From assembly GCA_018873245.2 (NCBI GenBank), contig JAEMBT020000005.1, forward strand, positions 12,198,001 through 12,262,000: a DNA stretch of 64,000 nucleotides, written 5' to 3'. The notes under the pieces are model-generated. The model ran no database searches and was not told the origin of the DNA. It saw only the letters and a list, made by a program, of their open reading frames with translations. The translations under genes and the position numbers were made by a program. Positions 34,191 through 46,180 of this stretch are shown here, in pieces (within the stretch, counting starts at the first letter, position 1; every line of letters begins with the position of its first letter). Source of the stretch: Archegozetes longisetosus (lineage: Eukaryota; Arthropoda; Arachnida; Sarcoptiformes; Trhypochthoniidae).

Positions 34191-37100
34191 TCACAAAAGA
34201 TTTTTACAAAAACAATATCTTCTCATGAATTGATTATTAATACAAATTGATTGGTTTCCATATAAGTTGATTCTCGACACTTCACCTATTAATGACATTT
34301 CACCTGTAATTCTATTCAGTTTTACAGTTGACTCAAATATGGCATTACTTGGATTTACTTTAATTGTTAGCAAATAATGTTTAAACTTCTGTTCAATAGT
34401 TTTATTTTTGAAAACTACGTGCCTTCCGATCACATCATTTACACTGCTTTCAAAATGTAATACTTTGTCACTTAATTGTTGTTCATAAGCAGATAATGTG
34501 TTATTGAGTTTTAGTTGAACACATTGTTCACTATATTGTTTCGAAAGTAATTGATTAATACTTTTGACAATAAACTCTGCGATCGGATTAATAATTAGTG
34601 GATCACTGATTGCTTGACTGGATTGACACGAACACCAATGATCTAATATTGGAATACTATTACAGCTCCTGTTTTCGGGTATTTCTTCCAATAATGTTTT
34701 TCCATAACGCAATTCATAATTAGGCTCACCTTAAAAAACAAAATTTTTTTCTAATTAAATAAATAAATATTCAGTCGATTAAAGTGAATAATACAGTTTC
34801 TAATGACAAGCATTAAATAAAAAATTCTAAACTCAAATTCATTCTTAGTTGTACTTAAAATCAACAGTAAACTGAAATTTAGTGGTCACATCATTTATAA
34901 TAATTTCAAACTTTTCAAAACTTTTATCCAAATAGTTTTATAAGAACTGACCTCTAATTATATGAGTGAGAGTGGCGTGAATATCGAAAGGAGTTGTGAG
35001 TCTGTTTTCATTTATCGATAGGTTATTATTACGCCATTTATTTGGAACAAATATATGCATAAACGGTAGTCTTTCCTCTAATTTTCCCGATAATGTTTCA
35101 CGAATACGACCAAATCGTATTCCATGATCAGAAAAGAATATCAATATTGTATTTGATAATAAGTTTTCATCAAATAGCTTATTGAAAAGATTGGCTACAA
35201 TAGGATCTGCCAAACCCGCATTATTGAGTTGATCATGAGTTAATCTGGCCATAAATGTAAACGCAAAATAATTTTGATTTCTATAATCCATAGCTCTCAC
35301 AAAGTCGTAGAGATAGTCATAATATGTCTGATGAACGAACAATTAAATACGTATTACTTATTTGAAACGAATTTTCTCATAAATGATTTGAACGAATCTA
35401 ACTTAAGATAAACTAAACTAATCTAATCTATTTTCTCATTGTATTGAGACATTTGAAATTTTATCGAACTATTGAATGAAGATTTAGCTCACCTGTATTT
35501 CCGACTGATCAAGATAGCAATGATCTCTTATATGTTTTTCTATGGCTAAACTATATGGTCGTAAATAATAAGTTGTTGGAGGTTCTAAGAAACCAGGTTT
35601 CAGATAATTAAAAGTTGCTATTTTAGGCGCATCTTCCATAAGAAGTGTTTCATAACCTTTATTCTCATAATCCTATTCACAAAGTTGTAAAGGAGGGGGG
35701 TAAACTTTTGGTTATAACGGAGCGGGGCAATTAGAGATCACCATTACATCCCCTTTGGATTGTCTCATGATGTGACGAAATATTAAATTTTACAGGGGAG
35801 ATTCGGGACTATGTAATGACCGATTTCAAAAGTATTTTTATGGTATTAATTTCGTGTCATACGATATTAGAAAAGTCTTTGCCAGACACTCAGGTATTAT
35901 GATCATTCAAGAAGTCGATTTTCAACGAGTGGATACTATAGTTATTAACATATTTTCATATGGTTTTTCACTATTTAAAAATGAGAAAACTTCTTCGAAA
36001 ATTCCTATATATTGAAAGTTAAGCCAATTTTTAACTTTATTATTAACAGAGACTTTTCTCACAACAATGGATGTTAAGAATACTCAATGACACAATATTT
36101 GAATGAATAGAAAATCCATTCAACTCCTAAAGAAAACTAGTTATTTCTATCTTATATAATAGGACTTTAAGCAAAAAAGGTGATAGTGTAAAAATTCATC
36201 ACTAAAAATTATTTTAAAACTATTGAAAGTCTCTTTATTAATGATATTTTTGTCATTCAATTAAGAATTTCACACAACAAGGCCCATATTTTCTATGCAA
36301 AACCACATATGAATCACTAACAATCAGTCATAGGAAACCACTTTTGAACGATCATAATTTCCAAGTGTCTGGCGGTCAGACTTTTTTGCCTTTTCGAACA
36401 TTATATTACATGAAATTCATACCATAAAAACGTTTTTGGAATCGGTCATTACGTGGTCTTGAACCTTCCTTGCAAGATCTAATGTTTTGTCACGTCATGA
36501 GATCATCCAAGGGAGGCGCATTGGTGACCTCAAATCACTCCGCCCCGTTACAACCCAAGGTTTTCCCTCCTCTTTAGTTCTGAATCAATTGCTAACGATT
36601 ATCATTTATTGAAAGTTAAAACTCATACCTTCCATATAAAAGGAAAATAGTTTAGAAAAACGTCTTTACTCATAGTCTCGTTCCATATATCTTCTAGATA
36701 ATGACCGGTTAACAGTGGGGTTAAATTAACAAATCTGCTACTTTGTTATATCCATACATTGTATAAAACTTATGTTTCTTAAGAAGTTGATGAGTGATTG
36801 GAAAATGACGATCAAAATTGATTCGAGATATTGAATCTAATCCAACAAATAAGATATTGGGCAGATCTTTATTTGGAGGTCTTTTCGGTCTCTTTTCAGG
36901 AATCAATGGAATCACTTTTTCGTATCCCCTATGACCTTAAAGAATATTCCTTGGGTAAGATAAGTGAAAAACTTGTTATACCTTTCTAACCAGACCTTTA
37001 TCAATAAAACAACTGATTCTGACAGCAATATCTCTTGGAAAATAATTAATATTATTTTCGAATTTGACAGAAGGCGAATAACGTATTGAACTATCATTTC

Positions 37101-37555
37101 CTTCTATACGCTTAACACTACTCGCGGAACATTCAAGTTTTGCATTCGACTTGCCCTCGATTTGAATACCCGTAAAATTGTATCTCGTTACTGATATTTT
37201 GTACCTTAATCTTGGCCTACACCAAATTTTATGCCCAGATCTGTTTAGATAAAGCGGTAAAACCTGTTCATCAAATGGCGACCAACTAATGATTTGACAT
37301 TGAGATGTTTTCACTAAATAGACCTTATTCTCAATATTCTTAAGAGCTGTTCAAAAAATTAATTCAACATTTTAGAAATTAATGTTTCAAATATCTGTTG
37401 AAAAAATTATTACTTGATTCTGTAGGTTGTGGATTAGATTCAAAAAAGATTTGGTGAAAGATTTTTGGCGGCAAACTTGAAACGTAAAGGACATATATGG
37501 ATAACCCGAAACTCATAAACAATAGTATTAATATAAATGTTTTCTTATTGTCCAT
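34191..37555 (-). pseudogene. DUF229 membrane protein, copy 3 (frameshifted)
   Basis: The six-exon layout is conserved: 37555-37414, 37346-36996, 36935-36629, 35672-35493, 35327-34952, 34729-34191. Exon 1 (MDNKKTF..., one membrane anchor) and exon 2 are clearly diverged from copies 1-2. Exons 3-6 are almost identical to them, and intron 4 is almost identical to copy 2. In exon 3 a 7-nt deletion after YGYNKVAD (near 36735) shifts the frame to a stop at 36721, cutting the protein before the SDHG motif. The exon 2 donor is also ambiguous (phase-consistent GTCTGG versus a better-looking GTATAA 14 nt later). Intron 3 holds an 885-bp foldback insertion. It is either a recent pseudogene or a polymorphic null. 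A sequencing or assembly error in the deletion cannot be excluded. Confidence 0.8.
35690..36574. mobile_element. 885-bp foldback element in intron 3 of DUF229 copy 3
   Basis: Inverted termini AAGGAGGGGGGTAAAC (left) and GTTTTCCCTCCTCTT (right) are flanked by TA (35688-35689, 36575-36576). Arms extend ~400 bp and share GGTCATTACGTGG/TATGTAATGACC and CGATTTC landmarks with the element at 24255-25608, so both belong to one family, with this one having longer outer arms. It is absent from the same intron in copies 1 and 2. It is non-coding. Confidence 0.85.
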
Positions 37556-38868
37556 TGTATTTTTGAGTACTTTATAAATTATGAAAAAACCGATTTTAAA
37601 TATTTGCATAGCTCATAAAATCTTCTATAGTTTATTCCGTAAGCTTCTGAAAAATACAAACAGAATTTCGTATTATTGAAAGCGCGGATTTAAACATAAA
37701 ATGTAAATTAGATTTAAACTGATACGGATTTCCGTTATTCCATTTGAATTCTAACTTTTAAGTATAGAACAAGTTCCGTATAAGTTTGGCTCGTTCTATT
37801 TTATCAAGCACTTACTCTGAGCACTTTGCGATCCAAAACTCTTTTATTCAGTAAAGATATTTATGGAACAAATACTCTCAGTATTTTCACGTTTTCGCTC
37901 GTATTTACTTATTTTTATAACTAATACTATCTTATTAGTTCAATAATGAATTTTGTTGCTTATGATCAAATATTTGATGGTATATTTGAAGTAAATCTGA
38001 TTATTACTGAGGCTCCACAATCATCGAATTGATAAGAAGTGTTACAAATATCGCATATTTGGCCAAATTCTCAGACATGAAGGTCTTGTAATATGTACTT
38101 TACAATCCATAAAACCAAAATTTATGAAACTACCTAAAAATTTATAGAATTTTTCCAAAATAGAATCAATTTTACTCTCTCCTTATAAAAAAATATTTTT
38201 ATTTTTTGTAAAGAATTCTTAATATATATACATATTAAAACACTTGTGATTTGTGATAATTCCAGTTCTAATGTATCAAATTTAATTAAATATTTTATCT
38301 TGAAAATCAAACATTAAAATATAATTGAGCGGAGTGCTACATTAACATGTTAAGTTACTTAAAAATTTTCCAATATGCTCATCAACATTTATTCATATCC
38401 TACATACTTATATATTTTTAAGATTTATGAATCATCCATTTTCATATGGAAGCTTGATACATGTGATCGAGTATTTGGTGATATTAGTCGTGTGTCTGAT
38501 TATCACTAAAACCTCACTATCAGTCAAATGTTATTAAGCTTTCCAAATTTTGCTTAACACACAAAAAGCTTGCCAATCTCATTATGTTTATCAACATCTG
38601 CTTTGCAACTCATTATATCAATATTGACATGTTTCAAACTTTCGTGTTTAATAAATGTCGAAATTAGTTTTGAAATTGTTTCGAAAAAGTTCACAGTTTC
38701 CAGAAGCCTTTTAAACGCTTGACTTTGCTCTTTTTCTTTTGTATTATAATTTTATTGCGTAAAATTTTTAGCATTCTATTAGTGCTTAAAAATTTTTTCA
38801 CGCTAGAGTAAAAAAACCTGCCACAAATACAAGTGATAAAAGCAATAAATGGAAACTCTAAAACTTAA
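37556..38868. other. Intergenic upstream of DUF229 copy 3
   Basis: AT-rich, no gene seen. Two weakly similar segments (about 37970-38060 and 38455-38550, each with TATTTGGTG/TCTGATTATCACT-like text) resemble the 5' flanks of the other DUF229 copies. Confidence 0.4.
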
Positions 38869-39373
38869 CACTGCCATAGCCAGCATTTTCAGTCGGGGGC
38901 TAGAAATTCTGAAATTTTCCTGTTTAGACAAGGTTCTATTAGATCGAAATCCAATACAATATAATTCTTGTATTACAATGGGTTTTTAGCAGATTCAATA
39001 ACAACTATCTAAATTTAAATATGAAGCGGTTTCTCTCTCAATTGATGTGAGGGCTAAACCATTAAATCTTCTATTTGACAGAATTTCTTAAATAAGTTTT
39101 AACTCTTTTTTAATATTGAAAACCCCTTTCACATGAGACATTAACACATCCTATAGTTAGTGATATCTTAACATATTTTATTAAATCTGGCATTCAATTT
39201 GGATAATTGATAAGTTTCTAATTCAGTCAATCATTTATTTGAAAAATTTTTTACCTTTAGATACAGTTTCAAACCTTTTGTAAGGAGTTTTTCTCAGTAC
39301 AAACCTACACTATAGTTTTGAAAATTCTTCGGGAACTATAGTCCCCTAGCCTCCCTCGCTGGCTACGGCTATA
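38869..39373. mobile_element. Non-autonomous hAT element, CCRTAGCCAGC ends (505 bp)
   Basis: The left end CACTGCCATAGCCAGC and right end (complement) TATAGCCGTAGCCAGC are inverted. An 8-bp target duplication is present: AAACTTAA (38861-38868) and AAACTCAA (39374-39381), 7/8 identical. The ends match the broken hAT at 15036, its probable autonomous relative. It has no open frame. Confidence 0.85.
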
Positions 39374-39949
39374 AAACTCAACAAAGCAATAATGAATTTG
39401 ACAAAAGTCCGAAACTATTGCATTATAATTCTTCACTTAAAAGTTCAATATCTATCATAAGCAAAGCTTAAAATTCGTTTATTAACGAAAACCTATCATT
39501 TCATTTTTTTATTGATTAGATATATTAATTTTATTTTATTACTCTGTACTCCTTTATAAATAAAATTTCATTTTAAACTTAGAGCTTATGATAAAGTCTT
39601 TCGGTTCATATCCTCAAAGTCTTCATTTCAAATAAGACATTCATTATTTATCCATTAACTTGGAGCCTTAAAACAAAATGTCATTCAATTGAAAACCTAT
39701 TAATTCAAAGTTTGCGTAATTCGTGATGAAGCATTACTAATAATCGCTCAGTAAATAACAAGTCAGTTAACAATGACTTAGCTATAAATAAAGGTAAAAA
39801 TTTAGCTTTCACTAGAAAATAAAATAATCACAAATTAAATACGCATTTAAAAGACTCCATTATTTACTCTACTCAATACTATTCTTAGATCTAAATCAGA
39901 AAAGTTATAGAATAAAAAGTTAGCACAAAAATCTAATCAACGGCTTTCT

Positions 39950-41527
39950 ATGACTAAAATTATAATGTATTTTAAAATTTTCATAAATTTTATAGTAATC
40001 TACTCAACTGTTAATTGTTTACAAGTTTCTAAAGTACCAGAAACTACAACAACAGTCGATACAACTGTCGCACCTAATGAGATCCAAATTTGCACTGATT
40101 TGACGCCTAATTACATATCATCTCGCGATCGCTCAACTCAAACCCTAACCTGTACTGCAACGATATGCGGCAATAATGTCGGAGATACTAATCCTATTGA
40201 ATTCTACCAACCGGTCTTCGACTGGAACAACCAATTCGGGCATATAACGGTAGCGAATGGTACCTGTGATTATGCAAGGCTCAGATGCTGGCACTCTATC
40301 GATATTGATATTAGATATTTTACCGATGAGATGCTTGACAATGGTCTGAATGAGATTCAGTTTTCTTGCTTTGTTAGCGATTCGTTTGTCACCAATTTTG
40401 GTGACGGTGTTCAGTTTGTCACTGGAAATGATTTAAGTTATCTTAAGCTCTTCAAAGGTCTAGTTTTTCAATTTTTTCTCATTGTTTTTTAATTATTTAC
40501 CTCAAAAAGTTTTGAGACTTATTTTAAAAATACATTTTTATAAATCTTTTCTTCTGTACAAGAGTAAAAACTGATATTAATGAAAGATTTTCCCACTTAG
40601 TGCTAATCTATATTTTCCACAAAAATATCTTTTAGCTATTTTGTTGGCTCACTCTTAAATCTATTTTTTAAATACTAACAATCTGTTTCTTGAGAAAAGA
40701 CTTGAAATCAGTTATGGAAAAACATCTTATGACTTTCATCTGCTACATAAAAGAGAAATCTGTAGCAGAGAAGTGTTTTATATTGATTTAATGACAATTT
40801 TTTCTATAGGAAAATACTACGATCAAATTAAAACTATTTCCGTATTCTCTGAATCCCACAAATAGGTCGTCGAATTAACGATGACTGTGACAATGATAGT
40901 CAATGCGGAGAAAACATGTTTTGCTTAAAATCCGCCTCAACTATGGGAACAGTCTGTCAGTGTTCAATCGACTTTCTGACTGGTGTCCAATACGTACAAG
41001 TAATCGACGGTAAATATCAAGAACTAGTATGCGTACCGCCAGTCACGATCAACAACACATGTATTTACGATCAACAATGTCAGGCTATGGACACGAAAAG
41101 CGTTTGTGTTGATAGGAACGACGATAACAACTTCAAGTGTCAATGCACCGACGATACAATCTACTATAAGGATAGCTGCCAATCAGTCACTGAATCCACT
41201 AAATCTCCTATAGTTTGGTGGATATTCACCACCGACCTCAATGATAACAATAGCGACAGTTATAGATTCAAGTTCTTATCTCTTAGAAATGCAGCTTATT
41301 TAATGGCTATTTTGGCTATTTTTTTGCCCCTTGTATTGATAATGGTATCAATTTTGATACTATGCTATCGTAAGTGCAGTCGAGAACAAGCTAGACAGCG
41401 ATTAGTGAAAGTTACTTTTCCAAGCCCTACGCTCAGAATTAATGATTTGTGTGATATTAAGAAAGAGAAATCTGACGATAAGTATGATTTGGTTAAAAAT
41501 GATCAGTTGGAAAAGAGTATGGCTTAG
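39950..41527 (+). CDS. Type I membrane protein with EB/EGF-like cysteine module
   Basis: Two exons, 39950-40457 and 40866-41527, join in phase (LFK-G|RRIND) to 389 residues. A signal peptide (residues 1-24, IFINFIVIYSTVNC) precedes a Thr-rich stretch (ETTTTVDTTVA) and a cysteine-containing domain of unknown family (~46-168). Exon 2 carries an EB/EGF-like module with Cys spacing as in CDNDSQCGENMFC, CQCSIDF, CIYDQQC, FKCQC (residues ~176-270). A membrane helix follows at ~312-338 (AILAIFLPLVLIMVSILILC) and a basic, Ser-containing tail. It is probably a cell-surface receptor or adhesion protein. No ligand can be inferred. An in-frame read-through of exon 1 ends at 40492 and is not the likely product. 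Confidence 0.8.
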
Positions 41528-42989
41528 GGGCTATGCTACATTTTCTTATATCAAATTTAGATTCACGTCTTTGAAGGTTATTGTTAGAAACAGATTAATA
41601 ATTTCTACAAATTATCTATTTTTTCTTCTTTTCGCTTCAATGAGTCCTTATTTTCCACAATCAATTTATTGTCATTCTATTGAAAATATGATTTTGCACT
41701 TTATTCTGAGCTAAGAAAATCCTTATTCATCATCACTAGTAAACTTAATATTGTATCTTAGAATATAAGCTGATAAAGTTTGCAAACAATAAGTTTTGAA
41801 GCTTTTTCATTTTGTTGTAATTCTATTTTAATCAAATGAATTACTCTTTGAAGTTAAGCTATAGTTGGTGCTCAAGTTGTGAGCGATTTTAAATAACCAA
41901 CAATTTTATTGAACTAAAACTTTCATATATACATACATTATATGTTGATAATGAACATTATAATCGGATTCCAACCTTTATAATTAAAAACCTCATAACC
42001 TTTAATTTACTTTAATTAATAAGTTTTGTATATATATATATATATATAGTTATTTGCATATTATTATCAATTATTGTCTTAATAGTGGAATCAAAAAATA
42101 TAATATACAGACATTCAATACTAATCAGTCCTACAGTTCACAGAATTCATTACAGAATGTGAGCGAAATTATAACTAAAGTCTATTATCCTGTTTTAATG
42201 ATTTAGTTGATTAATAATAAAGTTATGGTCAAAAAGGATGGTTTCAATTATTTATATATTTATATAGATTTTTATATCCATAATAATCAAGTTAGGAATG
42301 ATTTAGTTTTTTGAGATAGAGATCGATAAGTAATTAAATAGAAATTAAGTCATTCATTTAAGAGAGATATGTCTATTAAATAAGGGTGATTTAGACCTTA
42401 ATCAGTATTAATGTTAGAATACAGTTCTCAAACCTTTTATCACATCAAATAACTTAGCTTTATAACTCATGCTCTTTTAAAGGTCTCGAGCTATCGTTAG
42501 TTTAGTTCCAAGTTTGATCCAAAGTTTAGATTTAGCGCAAAAATTTTTCTTTTATTCACAATAGAAAACATCATTTAAATATAATTTTAAGATTAAGTCT
42601 AAATTCTGTTTCATATTAGTTCGAAGTTTTAATTATCGACGAAAACATTTGGAGAATAAGTTTTCTAAATATTTTTGTCATTAAAGACAAACTAAATATG
42701 AGAAATAGTTTATATTTAGACCTTTAAAAGTATGAGAAATAAAATCCAGTCATATTTAAGATCTATATCGTATAACAAAACAGAGAATAAGATCTAATCT
42801 ATGCTCAAATCAGTTTTCAAAACAAAAATCGATTGCGATAAGAGTAGAAAAAGATAGAAATCAGTTAAAGAGAGCCTCATAAATAGTAACCAAATTAATA
42901 AAAGAATTGGATTTTCAAATATCTCAACAAAACGAAATCTTAATATTTATTAAATTAAATAAATAATAAAATTGAGAAATAAACAACTC
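41528..42989. other. Intergenic, with a (TA)n tract
   Basis: AT-rich spacer between the convergent EB-module gene and alpha-SNAP. A (TA)10 dinucleotide run lies at 42029-42048. A minus-strand AATAAA at 42946-42951 serves alpha-SNAP. No gene seen. Confidence 0.5.
42946..42951 (-). terminator. Polyadenylation signal of alpha-SNAP
   Basis: AATAAA on the minus strand about 40 bp beyond the alpha-SNAP stop codon. It is the nearest canonical hexamer and a plausible cleavage signal, although chance matches are common in such AT-rich DNA. Confidence 0.45.
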
Positions 42990-45423
42990 TCATTTCATGT
43001 CACTGTCAGCTTCGATTTGTTTCTTAATTTTCAATAAAATATTAGTAAACCATTGATCCAGTCGCGAGATACTATCATAATCTTTAACCGCATCAGTAAA
43101 GCCTTCGACATCATTCTCTTCCAATTTATCCAATAATACTTTCAGTAGTTTACATTCGCGCGAATCAGTGAATGTTGGATACATTTCTTCGTACTTCTTG
43201 ACTGCCAACTGGGCGTTCAAGGTATCGATACACATGTGACACAACGCGGCCCGAAAATAGTATTCTTTTGCCGAATATTTAAGAAGTGGGGATTCGATAC
43301 AACCGCTAGCCACTTGTTCGTATATATCGATTGCCTTTTTGCGTGACAAAAATAAGTTATTGTTAGTTTAGCGATCACTAAACGCCCTTCAAATAGCTTA
43401 ATTAGTTAAGCGATAAATTAAAAGTACCTTAAAGCACCTTTTAGATTGACTTCATTTCACTAATAAAATCAGTCAAATTCATCTCCTAGAACTTTAGTTT
43501 TGGTTAAAAATAAACTTTACAATAATTTTGCGATCAAGAGAGTATTCTTTAGGGGTTTCACTCAATGGAGAATAGAAAATAAAACTAATTGACTCAAGTG
43601 AACCTAAGCTTAGCAAAAATTGTTCATATTCTTTCTTTTATAGTGGTTTTGTTCTCTTAAAAATTATTGGAGCTATAAATGTTCACCAAATAGTAATACA
43701 CTATCGATAAATTCAACAAAAAAATAAAGTCTAAAATAGTAAAACCGATTTCCTTCAACTGAAAGAAACTGTGAATCAAAACGAATAGAAATCACATAAG
43801 AACTCATAAGTCTTAATTGAACAGAGCATTACTTAAAATTGAACTAAAACTAACGCTTTGTAAGTTTAGTCCGAAGTGAATCAAAACAAGAAGTATCACA
43901 CGGAGACCTAATAAACTTGAAAATAAAGCGAAAAAATACAACTAATAGAACGAAGTAACAAATATAATTAGAACGGGTGATCAAATTTAAAAAACCGATT
44001 ACTTTCTGATAGTTTTCCATTTGAGCCGAATATCGAGCGACATTCAAAAGACACCGGTTAGCGCTAGTATTGCTTTCTTCTCCCTTGAAATAATCAGCTG
44101 CCTGTTCGAAATGAATGATTGCTTTCTCGATATCAACACATTCAGATTCATAGATCTCGGCTACAGTCATATGATGTTTGGCTGCGATTGTGAATCGACC
44201 CATATCTGTATAGATTTCGATTGCCTTCATCAGACAATTGATTGCTTCTTGAGCATCACTCTTCTTAAAACAATTGCCGGCGTCCACGTATGCAGTTCCT
44301 GCGTCGTGTTTGTTACCATTCTTTAGGTGAAGACCTGCTGCCTCGCAGAAGGCATTGCCAGCAGCTATTGATAAATAATTATTGAGTTAATGGTTGAATT
44401 TTGCTTAATTTTAGTATTGTTATAAGATATCTTATATTTAGACATTTTATGAACTAAATTTTGGGTCAACTTCAACTTTATTTTCTGTTTCTACTACTTG
44501 TTATGGCTTTTGTCAAGTCTAGTTTGCCTCTAGTCTTAAGTTTTGATTTATAGCTACTAGTATTTCAACATAATTCCCACTTTTCTCAAACATTTTAGAC
44601 CAAATACTAATTTAAGAAAATATAAAGTGAGACTAAAACTTGCAAACGCTAAAGACTAGTTTTTGCTATCAATTTATGGCACGCAAGTCAATAAAACTCC
44701 AGTATTGATTCTAATCTTTGAAAACTCGTATTTTGCTCGTCATAAGCTTGACCGAAAGTCACAAAAATTCAAACTAATAAAACACTACTCTAACAATAAA
44801 AAAAATGAATATGAAAAAATAGACAAAAATCACGAACAAAGCACGCAAAATCACGCAAAAAATGAGCGTAAAAACCGAATACTCTAAACTAAAGAGAAAG
44901 AGGTCTCGTCAAGTATAAACAGGAGGGAAATAATGACGAAATTGTGTAATGCACTCAAAATTGTACATATAATAATGTCCGTACTCTGAAGCTACGATAA
45001 ACATCAATAAGATTAAGATTTGCTTAAAATTAAAAATCTTATTGAGACATAATTTTCCTCTACACCACTTGTAATAAGTGTCAGGACTAAGACTTATCGG
45101 AAAACTCGTTTACACGAAATCTCTTTCTCTTTGCTAAAAAATAAAATATGAGCAAAGAGACAAAAATCGCAAACCATTCCACTTTTTGGCCATCTTGAAG
45201 GAATTAGCGGCTCTTATATAGAGTTCAATAGCTTCATCTTGCCTGGAACTGCCTCTAAATCAATCATAATTAAATTAAAAACAATCAATTAATTTTAAAA
45301 TTCAATAACTAAAAAGCAATTATATGATTACCCTAAAAGTCCCCCAAAGAAGCCTTGGCTTGACTTCAACTTCTTCTGAGCTTCAGCTAAGAATTGATTG
45401 CCTTTTGCTTCACTATCCGCCAT
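42990..45423 (-). CDS. NAPA: Alpha-SNAP (soluble NSF attachment protein)
   Basis: Cytosolic adaptor that bridges NSF to SNARE complexes so that they can be disassembled after membrane fusion. Four exons fit in phase: 45423-45332, 45254-45175, 44364-44003, 43334-42990, giving 292 residues against the family's ~295. The N-terminus [20 protein letters not shown] with GFFGG is followed by helical TPR-like repeats with family landmarks [48 protein letters not shown], and [13 protein letters not shown] across the last splice. [15 protein letters not shown] and DSRECKLL follow, then [21 protein letters not shown] [13 protein letters not shown]. The C-terminus ends DSDMK. The family usually has Leu at the penultimate position, which is needed to stimulate NSF in mammals; here it is Met. 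The identification is secure. Confidence 0.96.
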
Positions 45424-45549
45424 CTTATTATCTTTAATTATGACTTTGTTTTGATTTATTTTTAATTTGATAAGTAATTTAGTTGAAAAATATTTGTCTG
45501 TTTACTAGTGTTGTGTTTATAAATCAATGGTTTCGTTGAGGGGAGGACT

Positions 45550-45868
45550 GAGGCAGTGCACAGCACTTAATGTGTTCTCATATGCCTATGGAAAAGAACG
45601 CCGCCCTATGATCTCTCAACAAACTACAAATGAGTGAGACAATCATTTATATTTTCATTTCACTTATGCAAAATGTTGTCATCGTACAACGTCACCGTAT
45701 AATGTTTCAACTTGATTTTATTTTCAATCATTAATAGATTTATGCAACATTTTTCAATTTTGGCATTCAAGTTGACTTCACTTAATAAACGATATATTTT
45801 TATTTGTTGATAGATCATAGGGCGGCATTCTTTTCCATAAGCATATAAAAACACATTAAGTGCCGTAT
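45550..45868. repeat. Inverted-repeat MITE just upstream of alpha-SNAP
   Basis: Arms of about 65 bp: left 45560-45620 (CACTTAATGTG, GGAAAAGAACGCCGCCCTAT) and right ~45806-45868 inverted (ATAGGGCGGCATTCTTTTCC, CACATTAAGTG). The loop is ~190 bp. It lies ~130 bp before the alpha-SNAP start and so may sit in the promoter. The 64-codon minus-strand frame in it (45660-45854) is not a gene. Confidence 0.75.
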
Positions 45869-46180
45869 ACTGTCATACTTTAATGAGGAGACATGCGTTA
45901 GCGCAATTATCCGTCCAACTTAAACACGAAAAAAGTGACATCTATCTAATGCATTAGAGTACAAAATAGAACTAAAGTTTTAGTCAAATAAAATACAGTA
46001 AAAACATACTTATAATAAACGACTTTTAATTAGACCAAAATTAAAGCAATTATTTACTCATAACAATTAAAAGAGTAGTCATGTTTATCAACTATACCTT
46101 TATATATTATTTTATCATTAATCCAATAATCTGATTCAATTTTAACACAATGACAGACACATTGCGTACAGAATGATTTA

